Assembly: GCA_041911695.1 (NCBI GenBank)
Contig: JAYROM010000161.1
Location: 1-38,453 of the forward strand
Source of the DNA: Pseudaeromonas sp041911695
GTDB lineage: Bacteria; Pseudomonadota; Gammaproteobacteria; Enterobacterales; Aeromonadaceae
Reading direction: 5' to 3'
DNA length: 38,453 bases
Positions 25,174 to 32,573 of this stretch are shown piece after piece. Numbering within the stretch: position 1 is the first letter of the stretch; each line of letters begins with the position of its first letter. The position numbers and the translations under genes were made by a program. The notes beneath the pieces are model-generated. The model was given only the letters and a program-made list of their open reading frames with translations. It was not told where the DNA came from and searched no databases.

Positions 25174-26109
25174 TTGGAAAAGTTTATTCTCGATGAGGCC
25201 GTTGACGAGCTGCGTACCGTTAACGATCTGATGCGTTGGTCAGTCAGCTGTTTTAACCAGGCTGGACTGTTCTACGGTCACGGTACGGACAACGCGTGGG
25301 ACGAAGCCGTCCAGCTGATCCTGCCGACCCTGCATCTGCCGCCTTATCTGAGTGACGAGATCAGTACTGCCCGCCTGACCGGTCGTGAGCGGCAGCTGAT
25401 TGTTGAGCTGGTCAACCGCCGTGTCGAAGAGCGTATCCCGGCGCCGTATCTGACCAACAAGGCCTGGTTCTGCGGGCTGGAATTCTATATCGACGAGCGG
25501 GTGATTGTGCCGCGTTCGCCGATTGGCGAGCTGATTGGCCAGCGTTTTGCGCCGTGGCTGACGGTTGAGCCGCAACGGGTGATGGATCTGTGCACTGGCT
25601 CGGGCTGTATCGCCATTGCGCTGGCGCGCGCCTTCCCGGAGGCCGAGGTTGATGCCATCGACCTGTCGCCGGACGCACTGGATGTCACCCAGATCAATAT
25701 CGACATGTACGGCGTCGAGCAGCAGGTGATCCCGATCCAGTCCGATCTGTTTAACGCCCTGCCACACGGCGACCGTTACGATCTGATTGTCTCCAATCCG
25801 CCGTATGTGGATGCTGAGGATATGGATGATCTGCCGGATGAGTTCCGTCACGAGCCGGAAATGGCACTGGCCGCCGGGGATGACGGGCTGATCCTGGCCA
25901 AGCGCATTCTGGCGAATGCCGGCGATTTTCTGCACGACCACGGTGTGCTGGTGGTCGAAGTGGGTAACAGCTGTGTCGAGCTGGATGCCCAATACCCAGA
26001 GGCGGGGTTCCGCTGGGTAGAGTTTGAACATGGCGGGCATGGCGTGTTTGTCATGACCAAAGCCGAGTTGGATGCGGTGGCGCATCTGTTTACCGAATAC
26101 AGGAGTTGA
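25174..26109 (+). CDS. prmB: Ribosomal protein L3 N5-glutamine methyltransferase
   Basis: PrmB methylates a glutamine of ribosomal protein L3 (uL3) with SAM. The 311-residue protein has an N-terminal helical domain and a Rossmann methyltransferase domain with GSGCIAIALARAFP, AIDLSPDALDV and the amide-methylating signature NPPY (SNPPYVDAED). The start is TTG at 25174, backed by GGGAGG at 25163-25168. The stop overlaps the aroC ribosome site, so the two are likely co-transcribed. Confidence 0.95.
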   Translation: MEKFILDEAVDELRTVNDLMRWSVSCFNQAGLFYGHGTDNAWDEAVQLILPTLHLPPYLSDEISTARLTGRERQLIVELVNRRVEERIPAPYLTNKAWFCGLEFYIDERVIVPRSPIGELIGQRFAPWLTVEPQRVMDLCTGSGCIAIALARAFPEAEVDAIDLSPDALDVTQINIDMYGVEQQVIPIQSDLFNALPHGDRYDLIVSNPPYVDAEDMDDLPDEFRHEPEMALAAGDDGLILAKRILANAGDFLHDHGVLVVEVGNSCVELDAQYPEAGFRWVEFEHGGHGVFVMTKAELDAVAHLFTEYRS

Positions 26110-26111
26110 GC

Positions 26112-27200
26112 ATGGCAGGGAATAGCATTGGCCAACTGTTCCGGGTCTCCACCTTTGGTGAAAGCCACGGGTTGGCCCTGGGCGCCATTGTTGACGGGTG
26201 CCCGCCCGGACTGGCACTGAGTGAAGCCGATCTGCAGCCGGATCTGGACCGGCGTAAACCGGGGACCTCGCGGTTTACCACCCAGCGTCGCGAAGACGAT
26301 ACGGTACGCATTCTCTCCGGGGTGTTTGAGGGCAAGACTACCGGCACTTCGATTGGCCTGCTGATCGAAAACACTGACCAGCGCTCCAAAGACTACTCCG
26401 AGATCAAGGATCTGTTCCGCCCTGGGCATGCCGATTACACCTACCATCAGAAGTATGGCATTCGCGACTATCGTGGCGGCGGCCGCTCGTCGGCGCGAGA
26501 AACCGCGATGCGGGTGGCCGCCGGGGCGATTGCACGTAAATACCTGCGTGAGTACCACGGTATCGAAATCTATGCTCACCTGACCCAGCTCGGCCCGATC
26601 CGCGCCCAACGTTTCGAGCGTGATGTGATCGACACCAATCCGTTCTTCTTTGCTGATCCGGATCAGCTGGATGCGCTGGATGAATACATGCGCAACCTGA
26701 AAAAGGAGGGGGACTCCATTGGTGCGCGCCTGACCGTGGTAGCCAAGCAGGTGCCGGTTGGTCTGGGCGAGCCGGTGTTTGATCGCCTGGATGCCGATAT
26801 TGCCCATGCGATGATGGGTATCAATGCGGTCAAGGGGGTTGAGATCGGCGACGGATTCGGGGTGGTCGAGCAGCGTGGTTCGCAACATCGTGATGAGCTG
26901 ACCCCAAACGGTTTTCTCAGCAACCATGCCGGCGGCATTCTCGGCGGCATCAGTTCTGGGCAGGATCTGCTGGTCCATCTGGCGCTCAAGCCTACCTCCA
27001 GCATCACGGTGCCGGGGCAGACCATCACCACCGAAGGTGCGGCGACCGAGATGATCACCCGTGGTCGGCATGACCCCTGTGTTGGCATCCGTGCGGTGCC
27101 GATTGCCGAGGCCATGCTGGCGCTGGTGCTGATGGATCACTTGCTGCGCCACCGTGCGCAAAATCTGCATGTGCAGACGGCGACCCCGCAACTGCGCTAA
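26112..27200 (+). CDS. aroC: Chorismate synthase
   Basis: AroC converts EPSP to chorismate with reduced FMN, the last step of the shikimate pathway. The 362-residue product has family signatures GESHGLALGAIVDGCPPG near the N-terminus, RPGHADYTYHQKYG, GRSSARETAMRVAAGAIA and the late RHDPCVGIRAVPIAEAM. The ATG at 26112 has AGGAG (26101-26105) upstream, within the end of prmB. A TTG at 26106 is not needed. Confidence 0.98.
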   Translation: MAGNSIGQLFRVSTFGESHGLALGAIVDGCPPGLALSEADLQPDLDRRKPGTSRFTTQRREDDTVRILSGVFEGKTTGTSIGLLIENTDQRSKDYSEIKDLFRPGHADYTYHQKYGIRDYRGGGRSSARETAMRVAAGAIARKYLREYHGIEIYAHLTQLGPIRAQRFERDVIDTNPFFFADPDQLDALDEYMRNLKKEGDSIGARLTVVAKQVPVGLGEPVFDRLDADIAHAMMGINAVKGVEIGDGFGVVEQRGSQHRDELTPNGFLSNHAGGILGGISSGQDLLVHLALKPTSSITVPGQTITTEGAATEMITRGRHDPCVGIRAVPIAEAMLALVLMDHLLRHRAQNLHVQTATPQLR

Positions 27201-27222
27201 TCCGTCAGATCCGCAGATAGAC

Positions 27223-27247
27223 AAAACCCCGCCGCGGCGGGGGTTTT
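27223..27247. terminator. Terminator after aroC
   Basis: AAAACCCCGCC (27223-27233) pairs with GGCGGGGGTTTT (27236-27247), with one extra G. T and A runs flank both sides, so it can work for aroC and for the convergent TerC gene. Confidence 0.85.
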
Positions 27248-27258
27248 GCTATCAACTT

Positions 27259-27297
27259 ACTCGTCTCTTTACTCGTTACTCGTCACTCGTCACTCGT
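27259..27297. repeat. Short tandem repeat, ACTCGTY units
   Basis: ACTCGT occurs at 27259, 27271, 27278, 27285 and 27292. The last four are in exact 7-base register (ACTCGTT, ACTCGTC, ACTCGTC, ACTCGTC). It lies between the aroC terminator and the stop of the convergent TerC gene, outside coding sequence. Confidence 0.85.
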
Positions 27298-27311
27298 CGC
27301 TGATTGGTCAC

Positions 27312-28064
27312 TTACTGCTCTTTGGGCTTCTGCGCCACGGCGACCGGTTTCTTAGCCGGTCGCAGACGGATATTCAGCATCTCGACGCCGAGCGAGAAGG
27401 CCATCGCGAAGTAGATATAGCCCTTCGGAATATGCAGATCGAAGCCTTCGGCAATCAGCGCAAAGCCGACCAGGATCAGGAACGATAACGCCAGCATCTT
27501 GATGGTCGGGTGGGTGTCGACAAAGTCGCCAATCGGTTTGGCGGCAAACATCATCACCCCGACCGCCAACATGATGGCCAGAATCATGACCGGGACATGA
27601 TTGGCCATGCCGACGGCGGTGATCACTGAGTCGAGACTGAACACGATATCCAGAATCGCAATTTGCACCAGGGTGGCAAGGAAGCCGTGGGTGACCACCT
27701 TCTTGGTGTCATCCTCTTCCTCTTGTGCCTCTTCCAGGCTGGTGTGGATCTCGTGCGTGCTCTTGGCGAGCAGGAACAGGCCACCGATGATCAGGATCAG
27801 ATCGCGACCGGAGATCTCCTGCTCCAGCAGGGTAAACAGCGGCGCGGTCAGTCGCATCACCCAGGCCAGAGATAACAGCAACAGGATGCGAGTCAGCATG
27901 GCACCGGCCAGCCCCAAAACGCGACCTTTCTGCCGCTGATGGGGGGGCAATCTGCCAACCAGGATAGAGATAAAGATGATGTTGTCGACGCCGAGGACAA
28001 TCTCCAGCAACGTCAGGGTGGCCAGTGCCATCCATGCACTGGGCTCAAGCAGCCATTCAAACAT
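27312..28064 (-). CDS. ygdQ: TerC-family membrane protein (YgdQ-like)
   Basis: A 250-residue inner-membrane protein with about seven helices. Family motifs are LLEIVLGVDNIIFISIL near the N-terminus and IAILDIVFSLDSVITAVG in the middle, each with a membrane-buried acidic residue expected to bind metal. It resembles E. coli YgdQ (237 residues), with a charged loop EEAQEEEDDTKK between helices and a basic tail. TerC proteins such as Alx are implicated in manganese export; the role of YgdQ itself is less certain. No manganese (yybP-ykoY) riboswitch is visible upstream. Confidence 0.87.
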   Translation of the reverse strand: MFEWLLEPSAWMALATLTLLEIVLGVDNIIFISILVGRLPPHQRQKGRVLGLAGAMLTRILLLLSLAWVMRLTAPLFTLLEQEISGRDLILIIGGLFLLAKSTHEIHTSLEEAQEEEDDTKKVVTHGFLATLVQIAILDIVFSLDSVITAVGMANHVPVMILAIMLAVGVMMFAAKPIGDFVDTHPTIKMLALSFLILVGFALIAEGFDLHIPKGYIYFAMAFSLGVEMLNIRLRPAKKPVAVAQKPKEQ

Positions 28065-28306
28065 GGGCGTTCCTATAGAGGTAATACAACGATCTGCTCA
28101 GTATCCCGAGCAACGGGCGCCAGTCTAACAGGCCGGTGAGAATACTCAATGTTTCGGATGGCGCACAACCATGACAAAAAGTGATGGGCCCGTGTCTGGA
28201 TGACTGGCAAAATGCACAGTCCTAAGGCACACTGCGCCGCCGCGCTTATCTGCGTGGCAGGGTAAAGTCGGGCCTTATCCAGGCTGATAACAAGTGATGA
28301 TGAGTG

Positions 28307-28591
28307 ATGACCATCTTTGATTTTGAACAACAACTGTTAGCGTGCATTGATACGTTGGTGGCGGATGGCTCTGACGATGAGCTGTTTGCCAGCGGATATC
28401 TGCGTGGCCATATCTCTCTGGCGGTCGCCCAGTGCGAAATCCAGGGACGAACCCTGGTTCGCGATGTTGAGATGCAGGTCCGTTCCGGTCTGCAGCAGGC
28501 GTGCTTGCAGGGTGAGCTGAACGACAACGATCAGAAACTGGTCGAAACCATGTGGCAGCGACTGCTGCAGCAAGTACGCGCGGCCGCCTGA
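28307..28591 (+). CDS. yfcL: YfcL family protein
   Basis: A 94-residue acidic helical protein, clearly related to E. coli YfcL through SDDELFASGYLRGHISLAVA and DQKLVETMWQRLLQQ. The function is unknown. As in E. coli it lies close to aroC, smrB and prmB. The ATG at 28307 is preferred to the GTG directly before it; the ribosome site is weak. It is divergent from the TerC gene. Confidence 0.88.
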   Translation: MTIFDFEQQLLACIDTLVADGSDDELFASGYLRGHISLAVAQCEIQGRTLVRDVEMQVRSGLQQACLQGELNDNDQKLVETMWQRLLQQVRAAA

Positions 28592-28727
28592 GGCGAGCTG
28601 TTAACGGGGGACGGAACCCCCGCCATTCAATATCGTTGTTACGCCGCTACGCCCCGTCAGTGAGTCAAGTCTCCTGGAGCTGCCCAACCTTATGGGTTTC
28701 TGCTTGAATCCGCGCTCCCGATCCTCT

Positions 28728-28765
28728 TTTAAGGTGTCTCTTCGGCTTTAACGTGCCTCTTCGGC
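28728..28765 (-). repeat. 19-base tandem duplication spanning the PAS-gene stop codon
   Basis: Two adjacent 19-base copies (28747-28765 and 28728-28746) match at 17 of 19 positions. On the minus strand each reads GCCGAAGAG followed by a variable stretch and TTAAA. The first copy encodes the last residues of the PAS protein and its stop; the second lies just beyond the stop. Confidence 0.8.
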
Positions 28766-29179
28766 CAGTCTCGCCATCGCCTGATCCGTGACATCATAGA
28801 TAAGAATCGCCATATGCCGGATCGTACCGGTAAAGTCGGCCAGCGGCATGATGGTGACGTTCTGATACATGTGATCGGCGGTGCCAGTGATGGGGCGATA
28901 GTTGGAGAAACGAAACAGCCAGGGGCGTTGTTCCCAACTGATAAACGCCTTGCTGTTCAACGTGCGGACCATCTCCAGCTTACGGGTCAGCCAAGCACTA
29001 TCGAGTTCAGGGAAGCGGATAAACAGGTTCTGATCCTTGACCTCATGACTCAGTTGGCCGCTATGACTCTCCATAAAGCCGTTCCAGACCTGGATGCGGT
29101 TCTCCTCATCCAGGATCACCAGACCGACCTCAAGATTCTGGACGATGGTGATTAACCAATGCAGTTCGCGGATTTCCAT
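28748..29179 (-). CDS. Stand-alone PAS-domain protein
   Basis: A 143-residue cytoplasmic protein made almost wholly of one PAS fold, with the typical opening LEVGLVILDEENRIQVWNGFMESHSG and the later strands NVTIMPLADFTGTIRHMAILIYDVTDQ. No kinase, cyclase or other output domain follows. It starts 9 bases after the receiver-CheC gene on the same strand, so the pair is almost surely one operon. It may sense a small ligand or redox state and modulate its partner or a distant kinase; this is inference. Confidence 0.85.
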   Translation of the reverse strand: MEIRELHWLITIVQNLEVGLVILDEENRIQVWNGFMESHSGQLSHEVKDQNLFIRFPELDSAWLTRKLEMVRTLNSKAFISWEQRPWLFRFSNYRPITGTADHMYQNVTIMPLADFTGTIRHMAILIYDVTDQAMARLAEEAR

Positions 29180-29188
29180 CGTGCCTCC

Positions 29189-30202
29189 TTACAGCAGGTG
29201 TTCGATCTTGTTGTTCATGAAGCGGATGGAGTCTTCGGTGAACAGTAACAGCAGATCACACTGCACCTCATGGTCGCGCACCTTGTAGTTGATCTCGATG
29301 GCCAGGGTTCGCTTCCAGCGATGGCGGTTGGCCTGCACCAACTCTTCCACCGGACGATGCTGGCCGAGGACGGTCGGATGCGCCTGACTGAAAGGGGTAT
29401 CCAGTTGGGTGGCGAAGCCACGCAAAAAAGCGCCAATCAGCACATTGGACAGGTCCATCAGCAACTCAAGCTCTGCGGTCCGGTCGAGGTCACCCTTGAA
29501 CTTCATCAGGCGTGCCAAATCCTGAAAACTCGAGTCGTGGAACAGCAGCAACGCCTCACCGGCAATACCGGCACCAATGAACCCCTGACACACCGCAGAC
29601 AGCGTATCGGTACCAGTCGCCGAGTTCAGTGCCATATGCAACTCGCCGACCTCCAGCACGTTGACGTTGGGGATCGGCAGGATGACAAAGCCGCCCAGCA
29701 TCCGCGCCAGCAAATCGGCCGCCTGGCCCATCGCCACGTTGGCCAGCTCCTGATAAACGTCACGAACCTCGACACTCAGATTGACCCCACCGCGATCCGG
29801 CTGATCGGTGATGAGACCTGGGCGGTAAATGCCAAGCCGCAGCAGAAGATCGGCAATCTGCTCACTGGTACAGGGTTTCTTGATGAAATCGATCGCCCCC
29901 ATCTCCAGCACCTGCGTGCGGGCGGCGGGTTGGATGTCGCCAGAGACGACAATCACCTTGCTGCGGATATGCTCATCGCGCAGGGTTTGCAGTACTTGAT
30001 AGCCGTCCATCACCGGCATGGTCAGATCGAGAAAAACCAGATCGCCATGTCCGCAGAGGATCGCCTCGACCCCTTGCTGGCCGTTTTCGGCAAAATGCAC
30101 CGTAACCGGCCAGTCTTCTGGCAGTGCACGTGCCATCTGTTTACGGGCAAAGGCCGAATCGTCACAAATCAATATATTCACAGTGAGGACCACGCTTGCC
30201 AT
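29189..30202 (-). CDS. Response regulator with CheC-type phosphatase domain
   Basis: A 337-residue protein. The N-terminal receiver (about 8-125) has the acidic pair Asp14-Asp15, phospho-acceptor Asp59 in FLDLTMPVMDG and Lys108/109 in FIKKP. The remainder is CheC-like, with two phosphatase-type motifs: Asp148-x3-Glu152-x2-Asn155-x22-Pro178 matches the CheC/FliY signature exactly, and Glu246-x3-Asp250-x2-Asn253-x22-Pro276 is a near copy with swapped acidic residues. This suggests a regulator that dephosphorylates itself or another receiver. An in-frame GTG at 30181 (giving VNILICDDS) is an equally good start; neither has a clear Shine-Dalgarno. Confidence 0.88.
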   Translation of the reverse strand: MASVVLTVNILICDDSAFARKQMARALPEDWPVTVHFAENGQQGVEAILCGHGDLVFLDLTMPVMDGYQVLQTLRDEHIRSKVIVVSGDIQPAARTQVLEMGAIDFIKKPCTSEQIADLLLRLGIYRPGLITDQPDRGGVNLSVEVRDVYQELANVAMGQAADLLARMLGGFVILPIPNVNVLEVGELHMALNSATGTDTLSAVCQGFIGAGIAGEALLLFHDSSFQDLARLMKFKGDLDRTAELELLMDLSNVLIGAFLRGFATQLDTPFSQAHPTVLGQHRPVEELVQANRHRWKRTLAIEINYKVRDHEVQCDLLLLFTEDSIRFMNNKIEHLL

Positions 30203-30345
30203 GACATCATTGCAACAAGTATATCGGGATTTTCACGTTTGCAAGTCGCTCAAGTCATGGGGACGTGAACTGGCGCTGTCAACAGGCCCATTTGGCAATA
30301 TATGAAATGGCTCACATCGTCAGGGCAGAAGAGGGACGAGGAGGC

Positions 30346-30354
30346 TGGTATAGT
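30346..30354 (+). promoter_or_regulatory. Extended -10 promoter of nfsA
   Basis: TGGTATAGT is an extended -10 element (TG-N-TATAGT) ending 26 bases before the nfsA ATG. No good -35 hexamer is seen, which is common with extended -10 promoters. Confidence 0.5.
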
Positions 30355-30379
30355 CTGACCCAGATCACAGGAGACCGTT

Positions 30380-31105
30380 ATGAATCAAACCATTGAAACC
30401 TTGCAGGGGCATGCATCGGTTCGCCATTTTACCGATCAACCGTTGACCGACGAACAACGCACCGCCATTTTGCTGGCGGCACGGCAAGCCTCGAGTTCGA
30501 CCTTCTTGCAGCTGGCGTCGATCATTCGAGTCACCGATCCGGCAGTGCGTGCCCAGTTGGTGCCGCTGTGCGGGGATCAGGCGCATGTTGCCCAGTCGGC
30601 AGAGTTCTGGGTGTTCTGCGCAGATTTTTATCGTAACCAACAGGTCGCACCGGATGCCAAACTTGGCTTCGCCGAACAGTTGTTGACGGGGACGGTGGAT
30701 GCGGCCCTGATGGCCCAAAACGCGCTGGTTGCTGCCGAGTCGCTGGGATTGGGGGGCGTCTATATCGGCGGTCTGCGTAACCATCCGGCGGAGGTGACGG
30801 CGTTGTTGGACTTGCCTCGGCATGTGTTGCCGTTGTTCGGGATGTGTCTGGGTTGGCCGGCGCACCCCAGCCAGCAGAAGCCGCGTCTACCGCTGTCAAT
30901 GCTGGTGCATGAGAACCGTTATCCGCATCAATTGGATCAGGCGGCGTTGGCGGAGTATGACGCCACCATGCGTCAGTACTATGCCTCGCGCAGCAGCCAC
31001 ACCAAAGATCAGGATTGGAGCGGCCAGGTGCGCGCGATCTTAAGCAAGGAGAGCCGGCCGTTCATGCTGGGCTTTTTGCATGCCCAGGGGTTCATCACTC
31101 GATAA
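30380..31105 (+). CDS. nfsA: Oxygen-insensitive NADPH nitroreductase NfsA
   Basis: A 241-residue flavin (FMN) enzyme that reduces nitroaromatics and quinones by two electrons using NADPH; it is active as a dimer in the cytoplasm. The family N-terminal motif HASVRHFTDQPL with the arginine that contacts FMN, the segment QNALVAAESLGLGGVYIGGLRN and the C-terminal RPFMLGFLHAQGF are all present. Length equals E. coli NfsA (240). GGAGA stands just upstream of the ATG. Confidence 0.95.
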   Translation: MNQTIETLQGHASVRHFTDQPLTDEQRTAILLAARQASSSTFLQLASIIRVTDPAVRAQLVPLCGDQAHVAQSAEFWVFCADFYRNQQVAPDAKLGFAEQLLTGTVDAALMAQNALVAAESLGLGGVYIGGLRNHPAEVTALLDLPRHVLPLFGMCLGWPAHPSQQKPRLPLSMLVHENRYPHQLDQAALAEYDATMRQYYASRSSHTKDQDWSGQVRAILSKESRPFMLGFLHAQGFITR

Positions 31106-31130
31106 AGTGTGATCTGGGACGCATATTGGT

Positions 31131-31159
31131 CTGACAGGGGCGCGGGATTTTGCTATCCT
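31131..31159 (+). promoter_or_regulatory. Predicted sigma70 promoter of the MFS gene
   Basis: CTGACA (31131-31136), a 17-base spacer and TATCCT (31154-31159), with a TG one base before the -10. The MFS ATG follows 30 bases later. Confidence 0.55.
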
Positions 31160-31189
31160 CTGCGCCCTTGATTTGACAAGGAAGTGTTT

Positions 31190-32365
31190 ATGCGTCCTTT
31201 TGCGTGGCTATCCGTCTTTTATATCGGCATCTATTTCACCTACGGGGCTTATATCCCGTTTTGGTCGCTATGGCTGTCATCGCGCGGGATCTCCGCCGAT
31301 CAGATTGGTCTGTTGATCGGTCTGGGGCTGGCAATTCGTTTTGCCGGTAACCTGGTGATCATGGGACAGGTGAACCGCGCCAGCCGGTTGATGCCGGCCT
31401 GCCGCTGGATTGCGCTGCTCAGTATCGGCGGCTTTGCCCTGTTCTACTGGACCCACTCGTTTATGCCGCTGCTACTGCTGATGCTGGCGGCCAACTTTAT
31501 CTATCCGACCCTATTGCCGTTGTCTGAAGGGCTGGCCGCGCGCATGGTGCTGCAGGTCAAGCTCGACTATGGTCGAGTCCGTCTGTGGGGCTCAGCTGCC
31601 TTTATCCTTGGCTCAACCCTGGTCGGGGCGCTGGTGCATCGCTTGGGCTCGGAGTGGGTGCTATATACCATCTTGATTGGTCTGGTGCTGCTGTTCCTGT
31701 TCACCTGGATGCCGATGGCGCCAGCTCCGCAGGATACCCATGTGGCCAGTCGGCAGAAGAGTGGCTTTATGCCGCTGCTGCGCGACCGTCCATTCCTCTG
31801 CCTGATGCTGGTAGAGTCGCTGCTGCAGGGCAGTCATGCTGCCTACTACAGCTTCAGCACGCTGCACTGGAAAGAGCACGGTGGCCTGATGGAAAACGAG
31901 ATCGGCTACCTGTGGGCGCTGGGCGTGATGGCGGAAATTTGCATGTTTGCTGCCAGCAAGCGCTTGCTGCGTAACGTCAGTTACCAACAGATGTTCTACA
32001 TCGGTGCGATTGGCTGTCTGGTGCGTTGGTCCGCCCTCGCGCTGACCACCGATTGGCGCATTCTGGCGCTGGCGCAGTTGCTGCACAGTGTTACTTTCTG
32101 TGTGAGTCATCTGGCGGCGATCCGTTATATCACTCGCAACCTGCCGGCTGAGTATGTGATCCCGGCACAGACGCTGTATGCCGCCTTGCCAACCGGGATC
32201 ATCACCGCGCTGCTGACCATGGCCGCTGGGGTGGGGTATCAGCACTATGCTGGGGCCACCTTCTGGGCGATGGCGGCGCTGGTATTGCCCGTGTTCTTCC
32301 TGCGGGTAGGCCAACCTGGTGAGGCGCTGCGAGTTCATCATGAGCCGGCTCAGGCTAACGCCTGA
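31190..32365 (+). CDS. HcaT-like MFS transporter
   Basis: A 391-residue major facilitator protein with about 12 membrane helices. It follows E. coli HcaT (3-phenylpropionate transporter) along its length: YGAYIPFWSLWL, QIGLLIGLGLAIRF, LDYGRVRLWGSAAFILGS, LQGSHAAYYSFS and SHLAAIRYITR. No hca or other aromatic-degradation genes are nearby, so the substrate cannot be stated. The ATG at 31190 has AAGGAAG 6 bases upstream; a GTG two codons earlier is less suitable. The gene ends before a strong hairpin. Confidence 0.87.
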   Translation: MRPFAWLSVFYIGIYFTYGAYIPFWSLWLSSRGISADQIGLLIGLGLAIRFAGNLVIMGQVNRASRLMPACRWIALLSIGGFALFYWTHSFMPLLLLMLAANFIYPTLLPLSEGLAARMVLQVKLDYGRVRLWGSAAFILGSTLVGALVHRLGSEWVLYTILIGLVLLFLFTWMPMAPAPQDTHVASRQKSGFMPLLRDRPFLCLMLVESLLQGSHAAYYSFSTLHWKEHGGLMENEIGYLWALGVMAEICMFAASKRLLRNVSYQQMFYIGAIGCLVRWSALALTTDWRILALAQLLHSVTFCVSHLAAIRYITRNLPAEYVIPAQTLYAALPTGIITALLTMAAGVGYQHYAGATFWAMAALVLPVFFLRVGQPGEALRVHHEPAQANA

Positions 32366-32396
32366 TCGCGGTCAGGATGCAGGCTTTGCCGCGGAC

Positions 32397-32423
32397 AACA
32401 GGGCGCCAATCAGGCGCCCTGTT
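32397..32423 (+). terminator. Hairpin after the MFS gene
   Basis: AACAGGGCGCC (32397-32407) pairs perfectly with GGCGCCCTGTT (32413-32423) around AATCA. Only a weak T-rich tail follows (TGCATTCT), so efficiency is uncertain. Confidence 0.65.
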
Positions 32424-32573
32424 GCATTCTGGCGCGCCAATCTCAACCGTGGCTAAGCGAACCGCCTGACACGTTTTGTCGTCTGCCGGGTCTGTGTTAT
32501 TGATAGTGCATCTTTCGTCTTACCGAACTGTCCCGAACAGCATAACGGTAAATTGTCTCTACTCAGGAATCTC

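Noticed and set aside
25240..27224. Long antisense frames (325 and 458 codons) opposite prmB and aroC
   Set aside because: They mirror strongly conserved genes in a GC-rich codon context. The translations show no family signature and are rich in His, Gln and Arg, as expected from antisense reading.
28065..28306. Possible manganese (yybP-ykoY) riboswitch ahead of the TerC gene
   Set aside because: TerC-family genes often carry one, but the conserved aptamer blocks are not present in the divergent region. Only a weak hairpin (TGCTC/GAGCA) is seen.
28603..28623. Terminator after yfcL formed by GGGGG/CCCCC
   Set aside because: The stem is only about six pairs with no T run, so I did not list it as a feature.
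29270..30268. Plus-strand frame of 332 codons opposite the receiver-CheC gene
   Set aside because: It is a shadow of the real gene, whose receiver and CheC motifs are exact.
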